From Bradyrhizobium sediminis (GTDB lineage Bacteria > Pseudomonadota > Alphaproteobacteria > Rhizobiales > Xanthobacteraceae), in contig NZ_CP076135.1 of the NCBI RefSeq assembly GCF_018736105.1, positions 3,222,001 to 3,286,000 of the forward strand: DNA of 64,000 nucleotides, read 5' to 3'. Made by a program: the position numbers and the translations under genes. The notes below the pieces were generated by a model. The model was given only the letters and a program-made list of their open reading frames with translations, was not told the DNA's origin and ran no database searches. Every line of letters begins with the position of its first letter. The stretch's first letter is position 1. Shown piece after piece: positions 1 to 6,526 of this stretch.

Positions 1-288
1 CAGCCACTGCTCGTCCTGCGGCGCCAGCCCGATCACGGCGCGGCACTGCGCGCCGACGAGGTCGTCGCCGGTGATGCCGACGGTCCAGCCCAGCCGCGAG
101 GCCATGCTGACAATCTGGTCGGTGGTGTGCACGGCTGATGGACGCCGGATCTTCGGAATCGCCGCCATCTCTTCGACGGTTGCGAACATCTTCATGCCGA
201 TCACGGTGGTCTTGAGCCTGAGCAGGCTGTTCAGATCGGCCACCATGCCGGCCAAATCGAACTGTTCCGGCGGCGTCTGCTGTTGCAT
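1..288 (-). CDS. DUF169 family protein, N-terminal part only
   Basis: The gene reads leftwards and leaves the window after 96 codons, so its C-terminal part is missing. The start is the ATG at 288, a few bases after a GGGAG ribosome site. The visible protein begins MQQQTPPEQFDL and contains LLRLKTTVIGMKMF near residues 21-34, the hallmark N-terminal stretch of DUF169 proteins, followed by a predicted helix with HTTDQIVSMA. The family has no agreed function, and no catalytic residue can be named from this fragment. It is transcribed in the same direction as the YdcF gene upstream, about 50 bases away, so the two may be co-transcribed. Confidence 0.7.
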   Translation of the reverse strand, partial: MQQQTPPEQFDLAGMVADLNSLLRLKTTVIGMKMFATVEEMAAIPKIRRPSAVHTTDQIVSMASRLGWTVGITGDDLVGAQCRAVIGLAPQDEQWL

Positions 289-340
289 CGCATAAACTCC
301 CAAATCGGCGGGCCGGGCTTGCGCGCCTGCTGCGGCGATC

Positions 341-1168
341 CTAGCCCGATTGTTTCGATGTTGCGACAGGGCCGCCCGGCCCCGGCAACAACGCATCGAT
401 CTTGCCGGTGAGCCAGTAGGCGGCGAGCCCCAGCCATTCGCGGACACCGACGTTGACACGGTCGAGCCCGTCCAGCGACAGCGCCGAGAACCGCACCACA
501 TCCCCGCGGCCGCCGACCCGCCAATCGACCGGATAAGCCTCCACGGCAAATCCGGCCTTTCGAAACAGCCCGATGGAGCGCGGCATATGGAAGGCGGATG
601 TGACCAGCAACCACCGCTCGCCGTCTTTCGGCGCGGCAATCGCCCTGGAGAATTCGGCGTTCTCTTGGGTGTTGCGCGAGCGCCGCTCCATGATCAGGCG
701 TTCTCTGGAGATGCCGAGGCTTTCGAACAGCGAAGCGGCGTAATCGGCTTCCCTGGCATCGTTCGAGATCAGATGCCCGCTGCCGCCGGTAAACAGGATG
801 CGGCTGTTGGGATAGCGATGGGCCAGCGCCGCCGACGCGATGATGCGGTCCGCGGCGCCACCGACGACGACGACGCCATGCGCGGTCGAAACATCCGCGT
901 AGATCGACCCGCCGAGCACGACGATGCCGTCGGGCGCGCCGCGCGAGGCATCCCATGCCGGAAATCGCTGCTCCAGCGGATAAAGCAGCATATACCCCAG
1001 CGGCGAAAATCCGCAGATCGCCAGCAATGCGACCGAAACAATCAGGAGCCTGCGTCCGGCGGAGGCAAATCGCGTGGCCAGCAGGGCCATGCCTGCCAGA
1101 CCGATGCCGATCAGGAAATTGGTCGGCAGCAGCATGATGCCGACGGTCTTGGAGAGCAGAAAAAACAA
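341..1168 (-). CDS. YdcF/ElyC (DUF218) family membrane protein
   Basis: A 275-residue protein with two N-terminal membrane segments (about residues 9-30 and 40-62) followed by a soluble DUF218 domain beginning at DGIVVLGGS. Other family marks are ILFTGGSG, SRNTQENAEFS and LLVTSAFHMPRS, which line the predicted substrate pocket. Relatives such as ElyC and SanA act at the envelope, in peptidoglycan or lipid-carrier metabolism, but the reaction is not settled. The start at 1168 is TTG with only a weak GAGAA site. It is preferred because it keeps the full first membrane segment; the next ATG is near 1135. A palindromic repeat lies upstream. Confidence 0.8.
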   Translation of the reverse strand: MFFLLSKTVGIMLLPTNFLIGIGLAGMALLATRFASAGRRLLIVSVALLAICGFSPLGYMLLYPLEQRFPAWDASRGAPDGIVVLGGSIYADVSTAHGVVVVGGAADRIIASAALAHRYPNSRILFTGGSGHLISNDAREADYAASLFESLGISRERLIMERRSRNTQENAEFSRAIAAPKDGERWLLVTSAFHMPRSIGLFRKAGFAVEAYPVDWRVGGRGDVVRFSALSLDGLDRVNVGVREWLGLAAYWLTGKIDALLPGPGGPVATSKQSG

Positions 1169-1214
1169 TGCGAATTCTCTATCCGATGGATGCCAGGCCG
1201 AACCTCGTACTCAG

Positions 1215-1345
1215 TGTCATACGCGGGCTTGACCCGCGTATCCATCTAACTTCGTAATACGCATTCTTCAAACGAAGATGGATTGCCGGGAACGCAGGCA
1301 AGTTTACGTAGTCTGCGCAAGCAGACTACTATGCCCGGCAATGAC
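1215..1345. repeat. Intergenic palindromic repeat (family A)
   Basis: Two inverted halves are seen: GTCATACGCGGGCTTGACCC at 1216 and TGCCCGGCAATGAC ending at 1345. A second small hairpin is nested inside, GTAGTCTGC-GCAA-GCAGACTAC at 1308-1329. This matches the other family A copy at 57985-58062. Such elements are common between genes in Bradyrhizobium. Confidence 0.7.
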
Positions 1346-1371
1346 AAATAGTCCGGAACGAGGCCCCCGTC

Positions 1372-2313
1372 ATGACGCATCATCATCTGCATTCCAGTCC
1401 CGAGACCTGCCACTGGGGCTTCTTCGAAGCAAAACTGAAGCCCGTGCTCACCATCGCCAGCGGCGATGAAGTGACCATCGACACCATCAGCGGCGGCCCG
1501 GACGTGGTGCCCGACCGCAGCAAATTTCACGTTCCGCCCGAACTCGACGCCGTGCATGCCAACAACGAGCGGATGGTGCCCGGTCATATCCTGACCGGAC
1601 CGGTCGCGGTCGCGGGCGCCGAACCCGGCGACGTGCTGGAGGTCGATATTCTCGATGTGCAGCTGCGGCAGGACTGGGGCTACAATTTGATCCGGCCGCT
1701 GGCCGGCACCCTGCCCGACGACTTCCATGAAACCCGGCTGCTCAACATCCCGCTCGACCGCAAGCGCATGGTCGGGCGGCTGCCCTGGGGCCTCGACCTG
1801 CCGCTAAGACCGTTCTTCGGGGTAATGGGCGTGGCGCCGCCGCCGGCCTGGGGCCGCATCACCTCGCTGATCCCGCGCGCGATGGGCGGCAATCTCGACA
1901 ACAAGGAACTGGTGCCGGGCGCCAAGCTCTATCTGCCGGTGTTCGTGCCGGGCGCGCTGTTTTCCTGCGGCGACGGCCATGGCGTGCAGGGCGACGGCGA
2001 GGTCTGCGTCACCGCGATCGAGACCGCGTTGCAGGGCCGCTTCAGGCTGACGCTGCGCAAGGACCTGCGGCTCGACTATCCCCGCGCCGAGACGCCGGAT
2101 CATTACATGACGATGGCGATGGATCCCGACCTCGATCAATGCGTGGTGCGGGCCTTGCGCGACATGATCGTGCTGCTCGGGGAAAAGCGCAATCTGTCGC
2201 GCGAGGACGCCTACACCCTCTGCAGCCTCGCCGCCGATTTGCGCGTGACCCAGACGGTGAACGGCTCCAAGGGTATTCACTGCATGATCGCCAAGAACGT
2301 CGTGCACGGGTGA
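1372..2313 (+). CDS. Acetamidase/formamidase family protein
   Basis: A 313-residue protein of the FmdA/AmdA family, which hydrolyses short amides to the acid and ammonia. It has the usual full-length architecture: MTHHHLHSSPETCHWGFF at the start, the VPGHILTGPVAVAGAEPGD segment, and the strongly conserved GDGHGVQGDGEVCVTAIE motif near residue 200, which supplies metal and substrate contacts. No signal peptide is present, so it is cytoplasmic. The ATG at 1372 follows an AGGCCCCCGTC stretch, a poor ribosome site, but the next downstream ATG would remove conserved sequence. It stands alone, with no adjacent amide transporter, so the substrate cannot be assigned. Confidence 0.85.
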   Translation: MTHHHLHSSPETCHWGFFEAKLKPVLTIASGDEVTIDTISGGPDVVPDRSKFHVPPELDAVHANNERMVPGHILTGPVAVAGAEPGDVLEVDILDVQLRQDWGYNLIRPLAGTLPDDFHETRLLNIPLDRKRMVGRLPWGLDLPLRPFFGVMGVAPPPAWGRITSLIPRAMGGNLDNKELVPGAKLYLPVFVPGALFSCGDGHGVQGDGEVCVTAIETALQGRFRLTLRKDLRLDYPRAETPDHYMTMAMDPDLDQCVVRALRDMIVLLGEKRNLSREDAYTLCSLAADLRVTQTVNGSKGIHCMIAKNVVHG

Positions 2314-2415
2314 AGCCCGGCGGTCGTGACGGAGGCGCCGGTTCAGCTTGATCCGGCAAGCCTCTGGTTTTCAACGATTTTACAAGGCGATAGGTAGTCA
2401 AAAGGCCCGCGCATT

Positions 2416-2444
2416 GACTCCCGACTCCAAAACTTAATAGAGTC
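2416..2444. promoter_or_regulatory. Cluster of three GANTC (CcrM) methylation sites
   Basis: GACTC at 2416-2420, GACTC at 2423-2427 and GAGTC at 2440-2444 fall within 29 bases directly upstream of the small gene at 2490 and of gcrA. GANTC is the site methylated by CcrM in alphaproteobacteria, and GcrA acts at promoters carrying methylated GANTC. Promoter use is inferred, not shown. Confidence 0.45.
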
Positions 2445-2489
2445 TAAATAGATACTTTTCAGTACACCGATTAAAAGTTAGCGTTCCCT

Positions 2490-2690
2490 ATGGCTACAGA
2501 GAAAGCCGAAACCGACCGCGTTCCAGTCACGTTGGCGCTTTCGACCATCACCTATCTTGAAAGGCTGGTGAGACAGGGCACCCACGGCACCAGCGTTCCC
2601 GGCGTTGCGAAGACCCTGATCGAGGAAGGCATTCGGCTCGCTATCAAGGACGGGCTGCTTGCGATCCGCGACAATGGAAAGCCGTCCTGA
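2490..2690 (+). CDS. Small ribbon-helix-helix-like protein
   Basis: A 66-residue protein. After a charged N-terminus it has VPVTLALSTITYLERLV, which fits the beta strand and first helix of a ribbon-helix-helix fold, then a turn rich in G and T and a second helix VAKTLIEEGIRLAIKDGLL. This pattern resembles CopG/Arc-type DNA-binding proteins or antitoxins, but no toxin partner is visible. It ends 64 bases before the chosen gcrA start and shares its upstream region, so co-transcription with gcrA is likely. The family assignment rests on fold-like pattern only. Confidence 0.5.
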   Translation: MATEKAETDRVPVTLALSTITYLERLVRQGTHGTSVPGVAKTLIEEGIRLAIKDGLLAIRDNGKPS

Positions 2691-2754
2691 GGGGAAGATT
2701 TCGCTGACGGGAAGCTTTGGAGCGCGGCGGTTCACCAAATATGGGGCCGCCACT

Positions 2755-3225
2755 ATGTTCGCGACTATCCCGACCTGGACCGCCGAACGCGTCGAACTGC
2801 TGAAGAAACATTTTGAAGCCGGCCTTTCCTGCCGCGAGATCGCCGTCCACATCGGCGTCAGCCGCAACGCCGTGATCGGCAAACTCACCCGCCTCGGTTT
2901 GACCGGTGGCGCCGGCAACGCCGAACAGCGGCCGAGAAAAGCCGGCGGCGAGCGCTCCGCGAAATCCGTCCCCAGGCTACAGCTTCAGATCCTGCAAGCG
3001 TACTACGACGGCCAGCCACCTGCCGACGAGGCGCCGATCGTCAGCGAGCGCCGCTGTTCGCTGTTCGAACTCAGCGAGCAACGTTGCCGCTGGCCGATCA
3101 GCACGCCCGGTGCCGAGGATTTTTGTTTTTGCGGCAACATGCCGCTCGACGGTTTGCCGTACTGCTCAGGGCACAGCCGCCTCGCCTACCGGCCCGGCAC
3201 ACGCGCGCGCGTTGCGCGCGCCTGA
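2755..3225 (+). CDS. gcrA: GcrA family cell-cycle regulator
   Basis: A 156-residue protein. Residues 6-50 form the GcrA DNA-binding helix-turn-helix (WTAERVELLKKHFEAGLSC, then GVSRNAVIGKLTRLGL). The C-terminal part carries the family's cysteine pattern: C101, C111, C124, C126, C137 and H140. GcrA binds the housekeeping sigma factor and stimulates promoters methylated at GANTC by CcrM. The ATG at 2755 is chosen because MFATIPTW matches the usual family start; the open frame extends 32 codons further up, overlapping the preceding gene. Rhizobia often have several GcrA paralogues, so this may not be the main one. Confidence 0.8.
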   Translation: MFATIPTWTAERVELLKKHFEAGLSCREIAVHIGVSRNAVIGKLTRLGLTGGAGNAEQRPRKAGGERSAKSVPRLQLQILQAYYDGQPPADEAPIVSERRCSLFELSEQRCRWPISTPGAEDFCFCGNMPLDGLPYCSGHSRLAYRPGTRARVARA

Positions 3226-3230
3226 TTTCA

Positions 3231-4199
3231 TCATCCGAGCCGCCAGCCGACCTCGGCGACGAAGCTCTGGTAGAACTCCGGCGTGTAGGCCTGCTCCGGC
3301 GTCTGCCGCACCCGCTCGTCGAGCTTTTGGGCGTCGTCGCCGACCAGGATGCGCCAGCGCTCGGCCTTGACGCCATCGAGGATGATCTTCGCGGCCTGCG
3401 CCGCCGTGGTCGGCGCCTCGTCGCGGAAACTGCGGGCGCGATCGAGCGCGATCTTCTGGATGTCGTCGTCCGACATCATGGCGGTGTCCATGCCCATGCC
3501 CTTGAGGCGCTGCCGCGCCGACAGCAGTTCGTTCGGGCTCAGCAATTCGGACTCGGTGCCGCTCTGGATCTTGCGGGAGTTGGAGACGATCGAGGTGCCG
3601 ATATGGCCGGGCATCACGACCGAGCATTTGATATGCGGCGCGTTCAGCTTGAGGTCGTTCATCAGCGCTTCGGTAAAGCCCTTCACCGCGAATTTCGCCG
3701 CACTGTAGGCGGTGTGCGAGACTCCCAATCCAACCGAGGCCCAGAAGCCGTTGACGCTGGAAGTATTGACGATGTGAGCCTCGTCGGCCTTCATCAGCAT
3801 CGGCAGGAAGGTGCGGACGCCGAGATAGACGCCGCCCCAGCAGATGTTGAAGGTTTTTTCCCACTGCTCCCGCGTGTTGGTGAACATGCTGCCGCCGCCG
3901 CCGATGCCGGCGTTGTTGAACAGAAGGTGGATCTTGTCGGTCGCCTGCTGCTCGGCGATTTCGTCGCGGAAACGCTTGAGCTGGTCCTCTATCGAGACGT
4001 CGGCGATATGGGTGGTGACGCGCAGGCCCTGCGGCAGCTTCTCGACCTCGCACAGCCGTTTGGTTTCCGCCATCGCGTCGGCGGAGACGTCGCACATCGC
4101 GACGTTGCAGCCCTCGGCAACCAGCTGGCGCGCCAGTTCGCGGCCCATGCCCGTGCCGCCTCCGGTGATGACGGCAATCTTTCCGGCAAAATCCTTCAT
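3231..4199 (-). CDS. SDR family NAD(P)-dependent oxidoreductase
   Basis: A 322-residue short-chain dehydrogenase. The nucleotide-binding motif is TGGGTGMG near residue 14, then NNAG in the middle, a catalytic serine in VNTSSVNGF, and YSAAK as the Tyr/Lys catalytic pair. The long C-terminal tail (about 90 residues beyond the core) is typical of classical SDRs that act on hydrophobic ketones or alcohols. The start at 4199 is preferred over the upstream frame extension because AGGGAGA lies just before it. Genes on either side do not indicate a substrate. It faces gcrA tail to tail with only five bases between. Confidence 0.88.
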   Translation of the reverse strand: MKDFAGKIAVITGGGTGMGRELARQLVAEGCNVAMCDVSADAMAETKRLCEVEKLPQGLRVTTHIADVSIEDQLKRFRDEIAEQQATDKIHLLFNNAGIGGGGSMFTNTREQWEKTFNICWGGVYLGVRTFLPMLMKADEAHIVNTSSVNGFWASVGLGVSHTAYSAAKFAVKGFTEALMNDLKLNAPHIKCSVVMPGHIGTSIVSNSRKIQSGTESELLSPNELLSARQRLKGMGMDTAMMSDDDIQKIALDRARSFRDEAPTTAAQAAKIILDGVKAERWRILVGDDAQKLDERVRQTPEQAYTPEFYQSFVAEVGWRLG

Positions 4200-4265
4200 G
4201 TCTCTCCCTTTCGCGCCGCCTGGTTCGACGGCCTTCTTTTGACTTCCCGATTTATGTAACGCCAA

Positions 4266-5453
4266 TCAAAGCAGGTGTCTCGCCAGCTCCCGAAACATCA
4301 TCCGGTTGCCTTCCACCGAGAAATGATCGTCGCCGAGGATGAAAAGGTGCTCGTACCAGTCCTTGTCGGCCTCAGCTGCGGCGAAGAAGACCGGAAACAG
4401 GTTGATGAAGGCCTTGCAGCGGCCCTCGCAGAACTCGCGCCACAGCGAAATCTGCGGGCTGTTGCGGTCGCCCTGCGCCAGTTGCTGCGCCCAGGGGTAG
4501 ACGACGACGGTCAACGGAATGTTTCTGGCGGCGAGCAGATCGGACAACGCCCGCATGTTCTGCCGGGAACGCTGGATGCCGCCCTCGACGCCGAGCAGCT
4601 TGTAATCCCTGGCCACGTCCAGCCCCGGAATGGTCCAGCCGATGCGGGCGTGGTCGTTATTGATGGCCCGCCTGCGGTTGCCGAGCCAGGACTGGATCGA
4701 CCGCTTGATGGAAATGCGCACCCGGTTGGTGATCACGAAACGATCGATGAAGAAGTCGCTCTTCTTGGGCGCCGCCGCGACTTCCGGCAAGGGCGCTGCC
4801 GGCGAGGCCGCCACCGGCTGGGCGGAGCCTTCCGCCGAAGTACAATGCGCGCGGTATTTGGGATCGTCGTCGATGCAGAAATAGGAATTCGCCTCGTCCG
4901 TCACGTCGGAGGTGTCGGAAAACACCACGACCTCGTCGAACTGCAGTCCGATATCGAGCAGGTATTTGATCTTCTTGTAGTAGATGACAGGCGAGTAGGA
5001 CGCGACGCCGGCGTTGAGAAACTCGACCTTCTCGCTGCGCTGCTGCCCGGCCTGTTGCAGCAGGCCGGCGAAGGAGTCCTCGAAATTCATGCCGATGCCT
5101 TCGACAAAGGAATCGCCGATCAGCAGTACGCGGCGCGACGCCGGCTTCAGCGGCACCTTTCGAATCGACGCGTCCTTGAAGCCGAGGCTGTTGGTGACGA
5201 GCCGGTAGCGCAATTCGCCCCAGACGTCGTAGCCGTCGAAATCAGCCGCAAAGCCGTGGTCGTAGACCGGATTGGCGATCCGGGCCGCCCGGGCCCTTTC
5301 CTCGCCCCGGGTCAGGCTCGACCAAGCGAAATCGAACGCCAGAAACAGCACCAGGCAATAGAAGAACATGCCGGTGTAAGCGAGGGCCCGCCGCAGGCTC
5401 AGCCAGGCGGATAACCCGCCCAAAAGCGACCGGGAAGCCAGATTTTCGGACAT
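4266..5453 (-). CDS. SGNH/GDSL-type hydrolase, membrane-anchored
   Basis: A 395-residue protein with one membrane segment (about residues 25-45) and an SGNH hydrolase domain facing away from the cytoplasm. The nucleophile motif is RVLLIGDSFVEG with Ser115. NSLGFKD at 89-95 is a common feature of the group, and GDDHFSVEGNR near residue 375 holds the likely Asp/His pair. It is divergent from the SxtJ-like gene 131 bases away and forms with it a recurring neighbourhood. I infer a role in adding or removing acyl or other ester groups on the product handled by the carbamoyltransferase. The substrate is unknown. Confidence 0.75.
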   Translation of the reverse strand: MSENLASRSLLGGLSAWLSLRRALAYTGMFFYCLVLFLAFDFAWSSLTRGEERARAARIANPVYDHGFAADFDGYDVWGELRYRLVTNSLGFKDASIRKVPLKPASRRVLLIGDSFVEGIGMNFEDSFAGLLQQAGQQRSEKVEFLNAGVASYSPVIYYKKIKYLLDIGLQFDEVVVFSDTSDVTDEANSYFCIDDDPKYRAHCTSAEGSAQPVAASPAAPLPEVAAAPKKSDFFIDRFVITNRVRISIKRSIQSWLGNRRRAINNDHARIGWTIPGLDVARDYKLLGVEGGIQRSRQNMRALSDLLAARNIPLTVVVYPWAQQLAQGDRNSPQISLWREFCEGRCKAFINLFPVFFAAAEADKDWYEHLFILGDDHFSVEGNRMMFRELARHLL

Positions 5454-5584
5454 TACCCCTCAAACTCACATCGGGACGGACGCTTTTCCGGCTTTCCGGA
5501 ATGGACTGCAAAGCATAAAAGCTCCCGGAGCGGAAGAATGGGCGATCCCCGATCCCGCCAATCTTGTATGGATGAAGCACAGGA

Positions 5585-6040
5585 ATGACTGACGGCACCC
5601 CCAAATCAAAGATCGGACAATCAACCCACGAGGTCTTTTCCCGCGAGGAAAAGATCGTGGCCGGCTCCGACCGTTCGTTCGGACTGGTGATGGCGGCGGC
5701 GTTCGCGGCCGTGTCCCTGCTGAACGCCTGGCATGTGGGGCGGATATGGCCATGGACGGGCGGCGTCGCCGCGCTGTTTCTGGCCGCCGCCCTGCTCCGC
5801 CCCGGCATCCTCAATCCGCTCAACCGGCTCTGGCTGAAATTCGGCCTGCTGCTGCACGGCGTGGTCAACCCCGTGATCATGGCCCTGCTGTTCTATGGCA
5901 CCGTGCTGCCGACCGGCCTCGTGATGCGCGCGCTGGGCAAGGATCTGTTGCGGCTCAAGCGGCAGCCGGACGCGGCAAGCTACTGGATCGTGCGGCAGCC
6001 CCCGGGGCCGGCGCCCGAGACGATGAAAGATCAATTCTAG
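5585..6040 (+). CDS. SxtJ family small membrane protein
   Basis: A 151-residue protein with three or four hydrophobic segments (about 33-50, 53-70, 80-95 and 98-110). The N-terminus reads TDGTPKSKIGQSTHEVFSRE and the middle RPGILNPLNRLWLKFG, which is characteristic of the SxtJ family. SxtJ was named from the saxitoxin cluster, where it sits beside the carbamoyltransferase SxtI and the short SxtK. Its function is unknown. Here the same trio is seen in the order SxtJ-like, DUF5989, carbamoyltransferase, all on one strand, which supports a shared job such as presenting the acceptor at the membrane. Confidence 0.75.
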   Translation: MTDGTPKSKIGQSTHEVFSREEKIVAGSDRSFGLVMAAAFAAVSLLNAWHVGRIWPWTGGVAALFLAAALLRPGILNPLNRLWLKFGLLLHGVVNPVIMALLFYGTVLPTGLVMRALGKDLLRLKRQPDAASYWIVRQPPGPAPETMKDQF

Positions 6041-6071
6041 AGCATGGGCGAAAGAGCGACCAGCAAACGAC

Positions 6072-6178
6072 CGTCATTGCGAGCGCAGCGAAGCAATCCA
6101 CGGCCACAGCAAAGCTGGATTGCTTCGTCGCTTCGCTCCCTGACGCAAACGCTTCGCGTTTGTCGCTGGCAATGACGA
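6072..6178. repeat. Intergenic palindromic repeat (family B)
   Basis: CGTCATTGCGAGCGCAGCG at the left and CGCTGGCAATGACG at the right are inverted relatives, and internal halves AAGCAATCCA and TGGATTGCTT also pair. It sits between the SxtJ-like gene and the DUF5989 gene. A half copy of the same family is at 15997-16034. Confidence 0.7.
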
Positions 6179-6191
6179 TAAGGGACAGAGA

Positions 6192-6341
6192 ATGGAATTC
6201 CTGGCTGAACTCTGGCGCTTCATGCGCGTGCGAAAGAAATTCTGGCTGCTGCCGATCCTGATCATGATGGTGGTGTTCGGCGGCCTCGTGGTCCTGACCA
6301 AGGGCTCCGCGATCGCGCCGTTCATCTACACGCTGTTCTAG
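6192..6341 (+). CDS. DUF5989 family mini-protein (SxtK-like)
   Basis: A 49-residue protein reading MEFLAELWRFMRVRKKFW, then one hydrophobic segment LLPILIMMVVFGGLVVL and a short tail ending APFIYTLF. This is the compact DUF5989 pattern: a basic amphipathic start and one membrane span. AGGGACAG gives a good ribosome site before the ATG. The gene sits between the SxtJ-like and carbamoyltransferase genes, as SxtK does beside SxtI and SxtJ. It is probably a small membrane partner of one of them. Its size means many gene finders would miss it. Confidence 0.75.
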   Translation: MEFLAELWRFMRVRKKFWLLPILIMMVVFGGLVVLTKGSAIAPFIYTLF

Positions 6342-6390
6342 ATCGTACTGCGCTTGAGTGAAATCACGACCTCGTTTCCCATGGCCTCGT

Positions 6391-6497
6391 GGTTCGAGAC
6401 GCGCGGCGTTGCCGCGCTCCTCACCATGAGGGTCCAAGACCTCATCCTGACAAGACCTCATCCTGAGGAGGCGCGAAGCGCCGTCTCGAAGGATGAA
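6391..6497. repeat. Intergenic palindromic repeat (family C)
   Basis: TGGTTCGAGACGCGCGGCG, CTCACCATGAGG, CCTCATCCTGAGGAGGCGCG and CGTCTCGAAGGATGA form the two arms. Other copies are at 20588-20687, 52568-52667 and 63408-63506. It lies just before the carbamoyltransferase gene. Confidence 0.7.
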
Positions 6498-6526
6498 GCC
6501 ACCCAACTGGATATGTTCTAGGCCAC

